The translations under genes were made by a program, and so were the position numbers. A DNA stretch of 64,000 nucleotides from Morinoia aosen (Eukaryota; Arthropoda; Malacostraca; Amphipoda; Talitridae). How positions within the stretch are numbered: the first letter of the stretch is position 1; each line of letters starts with the position of its first letter. The notes below the pieces were generated by a model, which made no database searches, was not told where the DNA came from, and worked only from the letters and a program-made list of their open reading frames with translations. The stretch spans positions 14,728,484-14,792,483 of the forward strand of contig CM059579.1 of NCBI GenBank assembly GCA_030386875.1. The letters run 5' to 3'. Positions 21,863-33,575 of the stretch are shown here, piece after piece.

Positions 21863-22645
21863 ACTGTTCCGGCGACTCGTCAGGACTATCCTGATAATTG
21901 ACCAGTGCACGCTTGAAATCCACCCGTTCGTGAAAATTTGGTATTCCTTCACTCTAAATACGAACAATTGATGAATAGACGTTGAACGAGAAGTTGTAGT
22001 GATAGGTGTTAAGTATTTCGAATTGCTAAGCATATTGATTTTGTATTTTATTCATGCGTATTAGTTTTGACATTTTGTTACAGCTCTGATGAGTGAATAA
22101 AAACAGCTTGCTATTAGGCGTGTTTATTTTATTCTTATTTCTCTTTTTGATACTACGCTCGAGGTTTCTATAAATTCATTCAACTAAATCCATGAAAAAA
22201 ACATTCATTGAGACGAAATAAGTTAACCAGCTGCGACAGCATTCAGGTGTAGAATTTAAATGAGAATTTATGCAAAGAGTTGCCATAAATGAGAGCAAGT
22301 TAAGCTGACAATTTTTTATGAATTTCCAAACTGAAAAACGTGAATGCCCCTAAATACCTTGCTTTAAACTAATAAATTACAAACACACTTCATTCACGAT
22401 AACGTATAGCGGCCCTGCTGCTCGCCACAATAACCTGACTTCGAGCTATTCGTAAGAATACTATGTATAAACTCGACACCTCGCGTCAACCAATAAGTTT
22501 GATGCTAGACATAAGCCCGATACTTCCCGTGTAGCTCAAACGCGAGCTTCTCGCATGAATGTCGTGCACCGAGACGCCACCTCTAGTTACTAGACAAAGG
22601 CAGGACAGGCCACTTTGCCGCTACATTCAAAAGAAGCCTGAATAT

Positions 22646-22800
22646 CACATTCATCGCAGATTGACCCACCGGTGGGTCATGCTTATTTTATTTCAGCTGC
22701 AAAACAACCTCTCAATGGGTCGTTCGAAAAATTTTCAACAATTTTTCATTTTGAATTAGAGTTGGATTGAACTTTAGTCTAACCCATCGCAGTCAATGTG
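22646..22800 (+). mobile_element. piggyBac-like MITE, copy 2 (shortened, diverged)
   Basis: Retains the left end (cacattcatcgcag), the palindrome gacccaccggtgggtc and the right end (aacccatcgcagtcaatgtg), but about 75 bp of the centre is missing. The TTAA boundaries are mutated (tcac, gata). Confidence 0.7.
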
Positions 22801-22918
22801 ATAAAAAGCCAGATCAGCCAAGCAGTTTCAATTTTCCCTGGACACTTTACATTCGCCACTCATCACTCAAAAGTCGTTGAGTGATGAGACTATAGACTCA
22901 TCACTCTCTAGACTATAG

Positions 22919-23143
22919 GAGGGCAAACTTTGGCTCGCGGTCCTTGGTCTTTTTAATCCGGCCCACCAAGCACCACTGAACGGCTGCGACGCGGTCACTG
23001 AAGGTAAACGTAATATTAACACTAATTTTTTGTCGTTCTTGAATGATATGTATGTGTCGGATATGCGCATATTGTTGAGCCCGCCCGTCAGTTAATTTTT
23101 AAAAGTCATGTGGCCCCTGAGTCAAAAAGTTTGTCCGACCCTC
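22919..23143. mobile_element. hAT-like MITE
   Basis: Imperfect terminal inverted repeats: gagggcaaactttggctc on the left and the complement of gagggtcggacaaacttttt on the right. This type of terminus (CAAACTTTTTG near the end) is common in hAT-derived MITEs. Length about 225 bp. Flanking 8-bp sequences do not match, so the copy is old or its ends are slightly misplaced. Confidence 0.55.
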
Positions 23144-23861
23144 ACTCCCCACCACTATTCTATGGTCTGAACTTGGGGCTTAGAGCAAGCTGTGAGCACT
23201 TGCACACCACAACGAAGCCATCAGCTCGTCCGGCTTTAAGGAGCAGAACAAGCAGCACTGACATCGCAGCAGAGCTCGCACTCAGCTCAGCCCGTGTGGT
23301 TTCTACCCAGTGTGATCTTCACGAGCAACACCTCCAGCGTCTGGCCAGAATATATTACAGTGGGCCCGAGTTCCTGTTTCAATTATTGTCCTTATCCATC
23401 GTGGTGTGATCTTAGTCCCTGAAACATAAGTTTTGGTTCCTTGGTCCTTAAACTAAAACCGAACTAAAAGTAGTGCTGAAAGTTGGAGATATTGGAAAGT
23501 TCATTATTATGCTCCAGATACAGAAATATTCCATACAATATAATCATAGAACGCCGTATCAACTTTCACTAGAAAATTTGTATAAGCAGCTTGAATGCTA
23601 AAATGTTTGGAAGGAAATTGAAACTTTGTTTTCATATTTGTTAACCCTTCCACTGCATCGAAAAAACGCAAAAAATTCGGCCCGAACCATAGTGTTCTAC
23701 TTACTGACTCGTGAATATCGACGATTAAAAGTCATGCTGCTTAGTTTCAACTCTTTCTTGGTAAAAAAAAGTTCCCTCGTCTACACCCAGTTAGTCGTTT
23801 TCCGAGTGCAACGAGATGACTCGTCCCAAATTTCAAGTGAAATATGAAAAATACGATGATT

Positions 23862-24085
23862 TTTAATATGGTAAAATATTACGATGTATAATATTGTAAA
23901 ATATTGCAAAGGATAATATGGTCAAATATTACGATGTATAATATGGTAAAATACTACGATGTAAAACAAGGTAAAAATTACGATGTAAAATATAGTAAAT
24001 ATTGTGACGTAAAATATAGTATATATTATGATGTAAAATATAGTAAATGTTACGAAGCCAATATCATGTAAAATATTGTAAACTA
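23862..24085 (+). repeat. AT-rich degenerate tandem repeat (about 22-bp unit)
   Basis: Roughly nine units of a motif near ttacgatgtaaaatatagta, with many substitutions. Confidence 0.8.
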
Positions 24086-24495
24086 TTATGAAAAGTTATT
24101 TTGAAATTTAGCATTAAAAATATTAGATAAAATCAGTACAAAAATTTGTCTGAATGTGAAACGTTTCTTCCACAAAAAAGTGTCCGGGATTAAACATGTC
24201 TGCAAGATTGCAGTCACGATACATTGCAACGCCTGTAACGGAAACTAGGCAAATTCTTGATCGCATTTTATGGAACTAAACTTATGAATAATTATATGAA
24301 CGCTGTTACCACAATTATGCAAACGTTTCGTTCGTGAAACACTAAAAATCGAAGCAAAAAATGATTTCTGATACATTCTCGTTCTAAGTGCCGTCAAACC
24401 ATGATACATTCAAACCAACCACAAACTCGATGTTAAAACACAAATGAAGAGTCTGAGCATTTCCACACAACGCTGGTTTCGTTGCAGTCAAACGC

Positions 24496-24916
24496 TAACA
24501 CGTTTAATTAAAGCGGCCCATAGACGATCAATTTATTGTCAATATGATTGACAATAATGAATATTGACGATTTAATTGATCGTCTGTGGGCTTCATTGAC
24601 GACCGTCAAATAATTGACTTAGAGGGCAAAAAAAAATTCATCAATATATTGAGTCAATGATATTGACAATTAAATTGATCGTATATGGGCCGCTTGAGTT
24701 TTTTCAACGATTTTTCCACCGGTGGTTACTGAAAGGATTTTCATAATACTGCTGACTGACCTGCAGTCACTAACTCAATCTTCACAAATTCTTAATGAAA
24801 ACTAAATGAAGGCACAATCTATTTGACGCTCGCTGTTTTTATAATTGAAATCTAAAATTAACTCTAATTTGATTTGAATATTGAACCTCAGTTTAACAAG
24901 CCGCAAGAAACGTTAA
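24496..24916 (+). mobile_element. piggyBac-like MITE, copy 3, carrying a nested MITE
   Basis: The left end taacacgttt and right end gaaacgttaa enclose 421 bp. Removing the 185-bp nested element (24511-24695) leaves about 236 bp, the size of the other family members. The core ccaccggtgg and the right half (gatttgaatattgaacctca) match copies 4 and 5. Confidence 0.72.
24511..24695. mobile_element. 185-bp MITE with long terminal inverted repeats, nested in the previous element
   Basis: The left terminus aagcggcccatagacgatca mirrors the right terminus ending tgatcgtatatgggccgctt. The inverted repeats extend about 35 bp inward through taaattgtcaatat-type sequence. No coding capacity. The superfamily cannot be set without a clear target duplication. 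Confidence 0.8.
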
Positions 24917-25806
24917 TTTGTCCCTCGCTCGTTGGAAGTCGGGCATTCAGGAGTAATCTATATTAGTTTTCCCAAGCCAGGCTCTGGAGATCGGCGTTAC
25001 CCGATTATCATTTCTTGGCAAAAATTTTGAGCTTTGGGCAGTTTTTCCAATAAGAGTTGTACTTTGAAGACGGCTAGTATCTGGGAATCCTATCGATAAA
25101 AGCCTGATGCTGAGTGGTCTTCATGAGCAAATTTTATTGAAAAAATCAGATTAAGAGGTAAATATTCACTTGCATCGGAGTAAACGTACAGGTCAACAAC
25201 ATAGCTGAGAAAATCGAACTGGATTTGTATAGTTGTTGCGCAAAGCAAACTAGGATAAAATGCATTCAAGTTTCGAGCTGGGAACGCACGGTAAAGCTCA
25301 AGTTTAGCGCCAATTTCGGTTCTGGTGCAGACATTTTCCAATACAAGCAAGCAATGGAAAATCGAGCGAGACTTTGGGCAAGTAAATAATGGCTGCCAAT
25401 TTCTATAATATGATCAACGGGAATCGAATAACCGTCCAGCAGAAGTTTTTTAGTGGATAAAAGTACAAAATTTGCGGGATAATTTTCACAAGACAGTTCA
25501 AATGTACTTATTGGTTAACTTACCTGGATTATGTCCATCGCTACCAAGTCAATAACGGGTTGCAGTAATCGACAAAAACAAATAAAGCTCACCTGGAACG
25601 CGAAACATTTCGATGTTGGATGGGACCGCTAAGAATTCACTTACCTGCAACAGAAAACAAATATATAGTAGAAGCCTCACACATTTCAAACTACGGACAC
25701 AAAATTGTTCCGCAAACCTAGACCTTCAACTCAATTCTTAAACAAATGCTCTTAGTATTGTTCAGAACGATAAAAAAATTTGAGTTTCAACTTCAAATAA
25801 AAATGT
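24917..25806. other. Gene-poor stretch, nothing supported
   Basis: Moderately AT-rich. An 86-codon minus frame (25090-25350) has no recognisable motif or splice context that would support an exon. Confidence 0.5.
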
Positions 25807-26035
25807 TTAAGATATCATATGCGGAACGACCCACCGGTGGTCTGAGAGAGAGTTTTAATAATGCTGCCGACCGACCTTCAGTCGCTAACTCAATTTTTAT
25901 AAATACTTAAAGAAAGCTAAATGAAGGCATTATCCAGTAAATGTTTGCTGTTTTTAAATTAGCCGCTAAAATAGACTTTAAATTTGAAATGAATATTGAA
26001 CTTCAGCTTAACCTATCACAGAAAACTTGTTTTAA
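25807..26035 (+). mobile_element. piggyBac-like MITE, copy 4
   Basis: 229 bp between TTAA (25807) and TTAA (26032). Contains acgacccaccggtgg close to the left end and gaatattgaacttcagctta close to the right end. The outermost inverted repeats are degraded (ttaagatatcatatgcgg, tcacagaaaacttgttttaa). Confidence 0.78.
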
Positions 26036-26189
26036 GGTGATCTCTGATATGCTCATTAGTCAAAAAGGCGGAAGTGCCATCTTTATTAGATTTAGAAATA
26101 ATCGTACCTGAGTGAAAAATTTGAGTTCTGGATTTTAGATCAAATCCAATGGAAAGCTGCCACCGAGCTACCAACTAATGACCTTGGAA

Positions 26190-26559
26190 ACGCCCAAGAT
26201 TTCATAGTCTCCTCATTCACAAAATTTTGTTCCTAAACTCAAGATTTCCCAAGATTTCATAATCTCCTCAATCACAAAATTTTGTTCCTAGACTGAAGAT
26301 TTCTCAAGATTTCACAATCTCCTCAATCACAAAATTTTGTTCCTAAACTCAAGATTTCCCAAAATTTTACAATCTCCTCAATCACAAAATTTTGTTCCTC
26401 GACTGAAGATTTCTCAAGATTTCATAATCTCCTCAATCACAAAATTTTGTTCTTAGACTGAAGATTTCTCAAGATTTCATAATCTCCTCAATCACAAAAT
26501 TTTGTTCCTAGACTCAAGATTTCTCAAGATTCCACAGTCTCCTCATTCACAAAATTTTG
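26190..26559 (+). repeat. 55-bp tandem repeat (about 7 units), left part
   Basis: The unit contains ctcctcaatcacaaaatttt, gttcctagactgaagatttc and tcaagatttcataat. The array is interrupted at 26560 by the foldback element and resumes at 28213 with aaattttgttcctaaactc, ending near 28290. Confidence 0.92.
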
Positions 26560-28212
26560 GGTTAATGTGAAGGAGAGGCATCTAATCGACTTTTGAAACT
26601 TTGTTGCCTACAACATATCAATTACCTCGAAATGAACAACTTTTCATCAATGCACTTTTTGGGGCAATTGAGTATTTAATGAGTTATAGCGGTAAATTAC
26701 TGACCGCAACTCTAGTGTTTGAAGCGGCAAATAATTCAAGGAGAGCGTTGGACGGCAACACTGCAATGCCGTCTCGCTTCCAGCGCGCTCGTCATCAAAG
26801 ACGAAACCAAACCTACCGCTATACCTCGTTTAATACTCATTTACCGCAAAAAGTGTATAGGAGAAAAGTAGTTTATTTCGATGTTATTACCATGATTCAA
26901 GCAACAAAAATTCTAAAATCAATTAATAGATGTTTATTCCATCGGATTCATCATCAAAGACGAAAATTAACATACCGCTATAACTCGTTAAATACTCATT
27001 TACCCCAAAAAGTGCATAGAAGAAAAGTTGCTTATTTCGGTAAATCTGAAGGATATGTCAGTTGTCGATTTTCCACTTTTTGGTGCCTGAACCTAATTAA
27101 TTGAATCAAAATAAACAAGTTTTCTTCTATGCACTTTCCGTCTCAAATGAGTATTTTACGATTTATAGCGGTAAGTTTAGTTTCGTCTGTGATGACGAAT
27201 GCGCTCGAATAAACAGCTACTCATCGATTTTCGAATTTTTGTTGCTTGAATCATGGTAATAACAACGAAATAAACAACTTTTCTTCTATACACTTTTTTC
27301 TTCAAATGAGTATTTAACGAGGTATAGCGGTAGGTTTGGTTTCGTCTTTGATGATGATCGCGCTGGAAGCGAGTGCGCATTGCAGTGTTGCTGTCCGACG
27401 TGCTCCTCGAATAACTTGCCGCTTCAAACACTGGAGTTCCGGCAAGTCTTTTACCGCTATAACTAATAAAATACTCATTTGAGACGGAAAGTGCATAGAA
27501 GAAAACTTGTTTATTTCGATCTAATTAACTATGATTAGGCATTGAAATTTACAAAACAAATAACTGACATATCCTTCAGATTTACCCTTATTTCGATATA
27601 ATTACCAGGAACAAGTCTCGCTGAGCGGCGAAGCCGCTCAGCGAGAATGAAAATATCGAATATAACTGGAATTTGATGCAGATTCCGAATCTGCAATTTG
27701 TTTTGACCGCTCTCGATTTTTTCGATTTTTTGTGATTTTTTTGAATTTTAAATTTTTATACATTTTTATTGTTTTTTTTGGCCTGCACCACCTCATGATC
27801 CGAACTCTGCCATTCTCGACCCAACCTGCTCGGACTTGGCATACTTTGGCCTGCACCACCTCATGATCCGAACTCTGCCATTCTCGACCCAACATGGTCA
27901 GACCGTGCCTTGAAGACCTGAGTACCGGATAGGGCCGGGTTCCACCCAACCTGTACGGTCATGGCATTCTTTGGGCACCACCTCAGTTGTTGCTAGCCGC
28001 CTTTCCAAAAAAAAAAAAAATAAAAAAAATCGAAAAAATCGAGAGCGGTCAAAACAAATTGCATATTCGGAATCAGCATAAAATTCCAGTTATAATCGAT
28101 ATTTTCATTCTCGCTGAGCGGTTTCGCCGCTCAGCGAGACTTAAGCCTAATTACCATGATACAGGCAACAAAATTTCGAAAATCGATTAGTTGCATCTCC
28201 TTCACATTAACC
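26560..28212. mobile_element. 1.65-kb foldback transposable element with 8-bp target duplication
   Basis: The left end ggttaatgtgaaggagaggc and right end ending gcatctccttcacattaacc are inverted repeats. The 8-bp direct repeat aaattttg flanks the element exactly (26552-26559, 28213-28220), splitting a 55-bp repeat unit. Much of the interior is itself an imperfect palindrome: repeated blocks such as gaaaccaaacctaccgctat and its complement recur in both halves around about 27,110. An 8-bp target duplication suggests hAT-type or foldback transposition. Open frames inside (26601-27104; 27177-27431 minus) are by-products of the repeats. Confidence 0.82.
27615..28140. mobile_element. 526-bp palindromic MITE nested in the foldback element
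   Basis: The terminal inverted repeats are about 135 bp. Each end is itself a perfect hairpin (ctcgctgagcggc / gccgctcagcgag). The arms continue inward through gaccgctctcgattttttcg and its complement. The unique centre (about 27778-27990) holds two near-identical copies of a roughly 65-bp GC-richer block (tgcaccacctcatgatccga) and a diverged third. The centre differs in composition from the AT-rich arms and may be captured sequence. No coding frame is supported. Confidence 0.8.
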
Positions 28213-28290
28213 AAATTTTGTTCCTAAACTCAAGATTTCCCAAGATTTCATAATCTCCTCAATCACAAATTAATTTTGTTCCTCGACTTA

Positions 28291-30668
28291 GATTTCGACG
28301 ACAAATTGAAAGCTTCATGTTCACTAAACCCACGTTTTCGTCAGACTTTAGGTTATCATCCGTCCGTTCTCGACGAGGGCTAGAATTTGGTCTGGTAGCA
28401 AACTCGAATATTCCAGTGCGCGGAGCCGCGTTACAAATACAACAATCTAGAAATAGCCAAGAACGGCAGTAGACATGAGGACAACCACGTATTTCAATTT
28501 GCTGTGAATGTTAGGAGGAATACGTCATTTCCAGGCATATCTGAGAAAATTCCGCGGAGAGGCAATCGTTTTCTCGACAATATTGCTGACAAGTTCACAG
28601 GACTAAACGGATTGAAGGAGATAGGTTGACTTCATGCCAGACGTGTGTATTTTCCTCATGCTGAACTCGGTTAATAAACTTAAGATTATTAATACAGTTT
28701 GGCCTAAGGTATGATAAAAAAGATAAGGAAGACGCCTATAACTCGTCATACACAGAAAAAAATTTCCTACCGCTCACAAAATTTCTATTCAAATATTCAG
28801 TCTACACTACAAATAAAAATTCACAGCTGCCTAGGTGATAGAACCCTACAAACAATTTAAACAATTTTAAACAATTTATTTACCACAGGTGATACAGAGG
28901 TAGAATTTTTCTTAAGTCTATTACAATGGTCATATTTGAGTATAGCTTCCTGTGGGCCCGAACAAGTTACAAACAATATAATCAAATAGACACACAGTTA
29001 CTCACGTACTTTTGAGCTGCAAATAAACACGGGGAAATCTTCTTTCCTTGGAGTGCAGGCTTGAAAATAACTGCTGGGCCATCTTTCATGTCATCTTGCT
29101 TCAACTTTCACATCTTTGCGACACCATCCTTTGCTTGTTGCTCACACACTGACAGTCACGGACGCATGCCTGTCGCATGGACTTGCGGTGAGATCGTTGC
29201 CAGACGTGCGTTTCCATATTACATGAAACGAGTTAAATACACTTGTTGTACAAATGCGCGTATCTATGATACTTTTTATTGTGCATTTACCTAAGTTAGT
29301 GAATATTATGGACGTTCAAATAAGTGACAATTGTGTTATAAAATCGTGCCTCAAATAAAGTAATTCAAGGATTGTTTCCAACAGGTAAACGACCATTACA
29401 CTTCGCAGAAAATAATGGGGAACTTCTCAGAGGCCAATTTAACTTAATACACGTAATGTCTGTTCTTTTTCTTTACAATTTACGTTCCCAGTGTGTTGAA
29501 ATCGCTTTCCTAAAGTACAAAAAAGGCTGACAACCTATGTAATCAAGATAAGAGAGAATTCATATCGTCAACAACCAGAATTACAAATCGGTAATCGGCA
29601 ATATGTTAATTAATTTCCTTCTGAGTGTAATTACCGCCCTCTACTAAATGAAAACATTTTTTCAGCAGATACGTACTCCAATACTTGCCGTGGGATGGTA
29701 TTTTATTCGGATATACTTGCAGTGGAATGAAGGCGGAATGTGGAAGAAATGGCGGAGGATTCATTATTGGAAGCTAAGGCAAACACTTTCCTACGAAAAA
29801 GGGGAACGTGACGCTACTGTGAATGGAGGGAATTTAGTTCATCTTATTTCTTTTATACAACTTATACAATTCAAAATAATGTCTATGAAATCTTGGGATA
29901 ATATTTACACTAATTTTGTATATTTCCCGTGTTTAATAATTGTTTTCATTATTAGCTAATCAACGATATTAAGTTAAGGCTCCCAACAGAATGCCGTTAC
30001 GAGACTGCTGCTGAGCTCGCTCGTTCATCCACGGATTTATCCTTCATTTTCCGGTATGATTATTGAAAAATTTCACATAACTTTAAATTAGTCCCAATAA
30101 GAAGTTCATCGACTTTTTTCGCATATATACATTTGATCAAAAATTTTCGATCCTCCAAGGGGAGGGAACATACAGTAGCTCTCCTTACTCCAACCACATC
30201 AAGATGACTTCTCTCAAAACTCCCATATCATCAATGCTCTTATTTATGAAAAATTAGACTTGAAAATTTTTATATTATTGTTTAATTCGAACCTTAAAGC
30301 AAGTAATATATTTGGGTACGCGACAAAAGTTTACTTATCGTGTGGTAAAAAGGATGGGGAGAAAAGTTCCTCTTACCTCACCTGTTCTCAGTCAATTTTT
30401 CCAAAAACGTCCATTTTACCACGCTCCTGTTTCTTCATTATTTCATGTAGAAACTTTCAATTAATTTAAAATTTAGTCTCCAAAAGTTGAATATTTTTAT
30501 GTAGGTATAATAAAATTTTCTTCTCAACCAGGGGGGAGGAAGTGAAGCTCCGCTAATTCTGCTCCTATTCAATCGTTCTTTAAACAATCCTCATGATGGA
30601 ACACCTCTTATTTCTTAATTATTTTTCGTACGAACTCTGAGTTAGTCCCAATATGAAGTCCAGAAATG
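28291..30668. other. Gene-poor region with degenerate long repeats
   Basis: No gene supported. A 77-codon frame at 29061-29294 is Cys-rich but has no recognisable pattern. From about 30,060 to 30,650 two or three very degenerate units of roughly 240 bp are visible (ttagtcccaa, ttctcaacca/ctccaagggg, cttctctcaaa). They resemble, in opposite orientation, sequence around 33,230-33,870. Confidence 0.45.
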
Positions 30669-30925
30669 CAGGATGTTCATAAAGTCTCTTTACCATTTCA
30701 AAAACGGACCAATTGATGAGGCTGTGCTACAGCGAACAGAGCTAGAAATCAAGTACCGTCTTGATGTGCTTCGTGCAACTGATGATGCCCATGTAGAAGT
30801 CTATTAAATGAGGTAAAAAACCTGAAAAAACGCCGAATAAAATAGAACAAATCTGCACAAAATATCCTATCAGTTGCATTCGTAATAAATTTTTGAAATT
30901 ATAGAGAGACTTTATGGACACCCTG
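30669..30925. mobile_element. 257-bp MITE or transposon remnant with mariner-like ends
   Basis: The terminal inverted repeats are about 35 bp: caggatgttcataaagtctc on the left and gagactttatggacaccctg on the right. Termini of the form GGGTGTCC(A)TAAAGT are common in mariner-like and related arthropod DNA transposons. An internal frame fragment (cgtgcaactgatgatgccca) looks like a transposase scrap, so this may be a deletion derivative. Confidence 0.65.
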
Positions 30926-30949
30926 AATACTTTAGTCACGCACATTTTA

Positions 30950-31510
30950 CACTCTCGCAGACGTATAGCACACACAACGACGTGCTACGCGATAGACACA
31001 TCTAACACGTAAGGCACATAAAAGCACATAAGACGTCTGACACACCAGGCACATCAAATACACTAAACTTGTACCAAACGAGGCAAATAAAACACACTAT
31101 ACAACTAACACATTAAAAGTCTGACACGCCAGGCTCAGTTGGCACACCTGTGACATTCCGACACACGTGGCGCCAAAAATGAGACACAGGGCACATTTCA
31201 CTCACTAGATCCACATGCGGCACCAGACATGTGTACTGAACGTCACATGAGACACTAAATCTCTGAGACACTAAATCCAACTAAATCCATAAATCCCTAA
31301 ATCCTATGAGACGCTAAATCCAATGTGTCATAAATGGGACACTAAACCATATTGGTCATAATTCCTTGAATCCCATGAGACACTAAACCCTAAGTGTCAT
31401 AAATGAGACATTAAATCCCTTGTGTGATAAATGTTTATAAATGAGGTACTAAGTCCCATTGGCCATAAATCCTTAAATCCTATGAGACACTACATCCCTG
31501 GCAAACCAAA
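30950..31510 (+). repeat. Degenerate ACAC-rich and GAGACACTAAATCC repeats
   Basis: First a degenerate stretch of caca/gacaca words (aggcacat, ctgacacacc), then several imperfect units of about 60-70 bp around gagacactaaatcc and gtgtcataaatg. No coding potential. Confidence 0.65.
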
Positions 31511-31744
31511 TAAGCTTGTGGCAACACGCGTGTGTCATGTGTCAAGCACACATGTAGCACATCAGGCACATGAAACTCACGGGACGAAATAAAAATTCCA
31601 TCCAAAAATGTGGCTCATCAAAGTCACATGAAATGCTTTTATTTTAAAGGGAATACCTGTATTTATTGTTCCACCATCACAATCAAGATTTGCAAATAAT
31701 TTTTCAGCTTTTTAGCGTTGGGAGTGGGAGTGATTGCATTAGAG

Positions 31745-31970
31745 CAGGGCTTCGCAACCTTTCTATTGTCGTGTACCTCCTTAGCTTAATGGTGTATCTT
31801 CACGTACCTTCAGCACAGTTAAAGGCTTAAAAACTATAAAAATACACATAACAATTAATAATTATATATACATATACGGTTGTATGTAATTATATATTGC
31901 ACATTTTATCATATGAAGTATTTTGTATATCCCCCAAGGGGTACATGTACCCCTAGGTTGAGAAGCCCTG
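31745..31970. mobile_element. 226-bp hAT-like MITE
   Basis: The terminal inverted repeats cagggcttcgcaacct and aggttgagaagccctg are the well-known hAT terminus type (CAGGGNTTCTCAACC). A palindromic ggggtacatgtacccc lies near the right end. The flanking octamers cattagag and ctttaagg match at 5 of 8 positions, consistent with a decayed 8-bp target duplication. Confidence 0.75.
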
Positions 31971-32127
31971 CTTTAAGGTATTACCAACAGCTGTGCACGA
32001 CATCATATAGATTTCCACAGCTATATGCAACAGTATGCAGCACCGAGGAGCGTGGGATAGGTCTAAACAAAATGAGTAACGTGCGACAGTTTTATAGGAT
32101 AACCCATAAGCAGTCAGAGACCCCCGT

Positions 32128-32560
32128 TTTACAACGCAACGCAAACCGTGGCAGCTGTTTACAACGCAACGCAAACCGTGGCAGCTGTTTACAACACGAC
32201 GCAGACCGTGGCAGCTGTTTACAACACGACGCAGACCGTGGCAGCTGTTTACAACACGACGCAGACCGTGGCAGCTGTTTACAACACGACGCAGACCGTG
32301 GCAGCTGTTTACAACACGACGCAGACCATGACAGCTGTATACAATACGACGCAGACCGTGGCAGCTGTTTACAACACGACGCAGACCGTGGCAGCTGTTT
32401 ACAACACGACGCAGACCGTGGCAGCTGTTTACAACACGACGCAGACCGTGGCAGCTGTTCACAACACGACGCAGACTGTGGCAGCTGTTTACAACACGAT
32501 GCAGACCATGGCAGCTGTTTACAACACCACGCAGACCGTGCGTGGCAGCTGTTCAGAACA
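32128..32560 (+). repeat. 30-bp minisatellite (about 14 units)
   Basis: The unit is the head-to-tail join of cgtggcagctgtttacaaca and cgacgcagac. As 30 is a multiple of three and no unit contains a stop in several frames, long open frames occur on both strands (31880-32575 and 32148-32651 plus, 31953-32462 minus). They are repeat by-products without start context or domain. Confidence 0.94.
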
Positions 32561-33467
32561 CGATGCAGATCTTGACTGCGGTCTGGAAGTTCAAGTAGCC
32601 TTTGTTAGCTGCATGCTACATCCACAGCATACGAGGAAATTAATTATGTAGATAATGTATATCCGGAACAAGGCAGTTACTGATGCTGCTGGTATGGGAA
32701 TTTTCCCATTAGATTTGTTTCCAGGAACTACAGCTTACAGATGCAGCCCGTACTCTCTAGAGCACTTGTAGGTAGGGTATATCTTGAGCTGTCACGGAGA
32801 ATTTGAAATAATTAGAATGATTTATATTCTTTGGTCAAGAATTCTCACACCGCTGCAAGAAAGATTGAAATCATGAACTGTTAACTTGAGTAACTATTTA
32901 GAACTGAGAGATCGGCTTTTATTTCATTTTACAGCAGGATGAACGACAGAAAAACCAGAAGCACGTTAGCCGTGTCACTCAAATTGGCATCGGGTGACTT
33001 TCTACCGAGTGGTTTTGTTGGATTCTCATCTTTTACTTTGCTTCCTTTTATTTCTCTGGTTAATTTTGGTTAAAGACACACTGTTCAAACAAACACAGTT
33101 TACGAACTCAGCCTTTAGAAAATATTCCTCGTCTTTAGGAATGTTCCTAGTAAATAGCAGATGGCGAATCGTTTAGAAAAAACTTTTATCATTCTGCAGG
33201 AAATTTAGGTAGCGATACGAGGGAATTCACCGTAAGTGTTCATCCAAAAATAGAGTGAACAGGGGAGTAAAAGTTCCGCTTCCTCTTTATGTATGAACAA
33301 AAAAGTTTGTGATGCATTCAAAAATAATTAATAATATGAGCTTAAAATTTGAATACATTTAAAATTTCTAAGTGCAATTGTATAAAAGTAAGCGCGGTGT
33401 CAAAATGGATGTTCTCGTGAAACTCGAGTGAAGACAGTGGGGGTGAGGGGAGTTTTGCTTCCTCTCT
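32561..33467. other. Gene-poor stretch with one degenerate long repeat
   Basis: Nothing coding supported. From about 33,230 a degenerate unit (caggggagtaaaagttccgc) begins. It recurs near 33,420 (gtgaggggagttttgcttcc) and 33,730 (gtgaggggagctttctccct). Confidence 0.45.
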
Positions 33468-33575
33468 CCCAGTATAACTTTTTCGCCGCCTGCATGCAAG
33501 TTTTTCGCCGCCCAAATAATTAAATCGCTTAGGCGGTGAAAAACATGCATGCTCCGGTGAAAAAGTTAGACTGGG
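33468..33575. mobile_element. 108-bp foldback MITE, copy B
   Basis: Same structure as 12019-12126, but inserted the other way: cccagtataactttttcgcc is followed by gcctgcatgcaagtttttcg, an AT-rich centre, then gtgaaaaacatgcatgctcc and gtgaaaaagttagactggg. It interrupts the degenerate long repeat at 33,230-33,870. Confidence 0.8.

Noticed and set aside
26601..27496. Arg/Tyr-rich frames in the foldback element
   Set aside because: The same sequence occurs inverted in the other arm; repeat-derived, with no transposase motif.
31880..32651. Three long frames over the 30-bp array
   Set aside because: Unit length is a multiple of three without stops, so frames are automatic.
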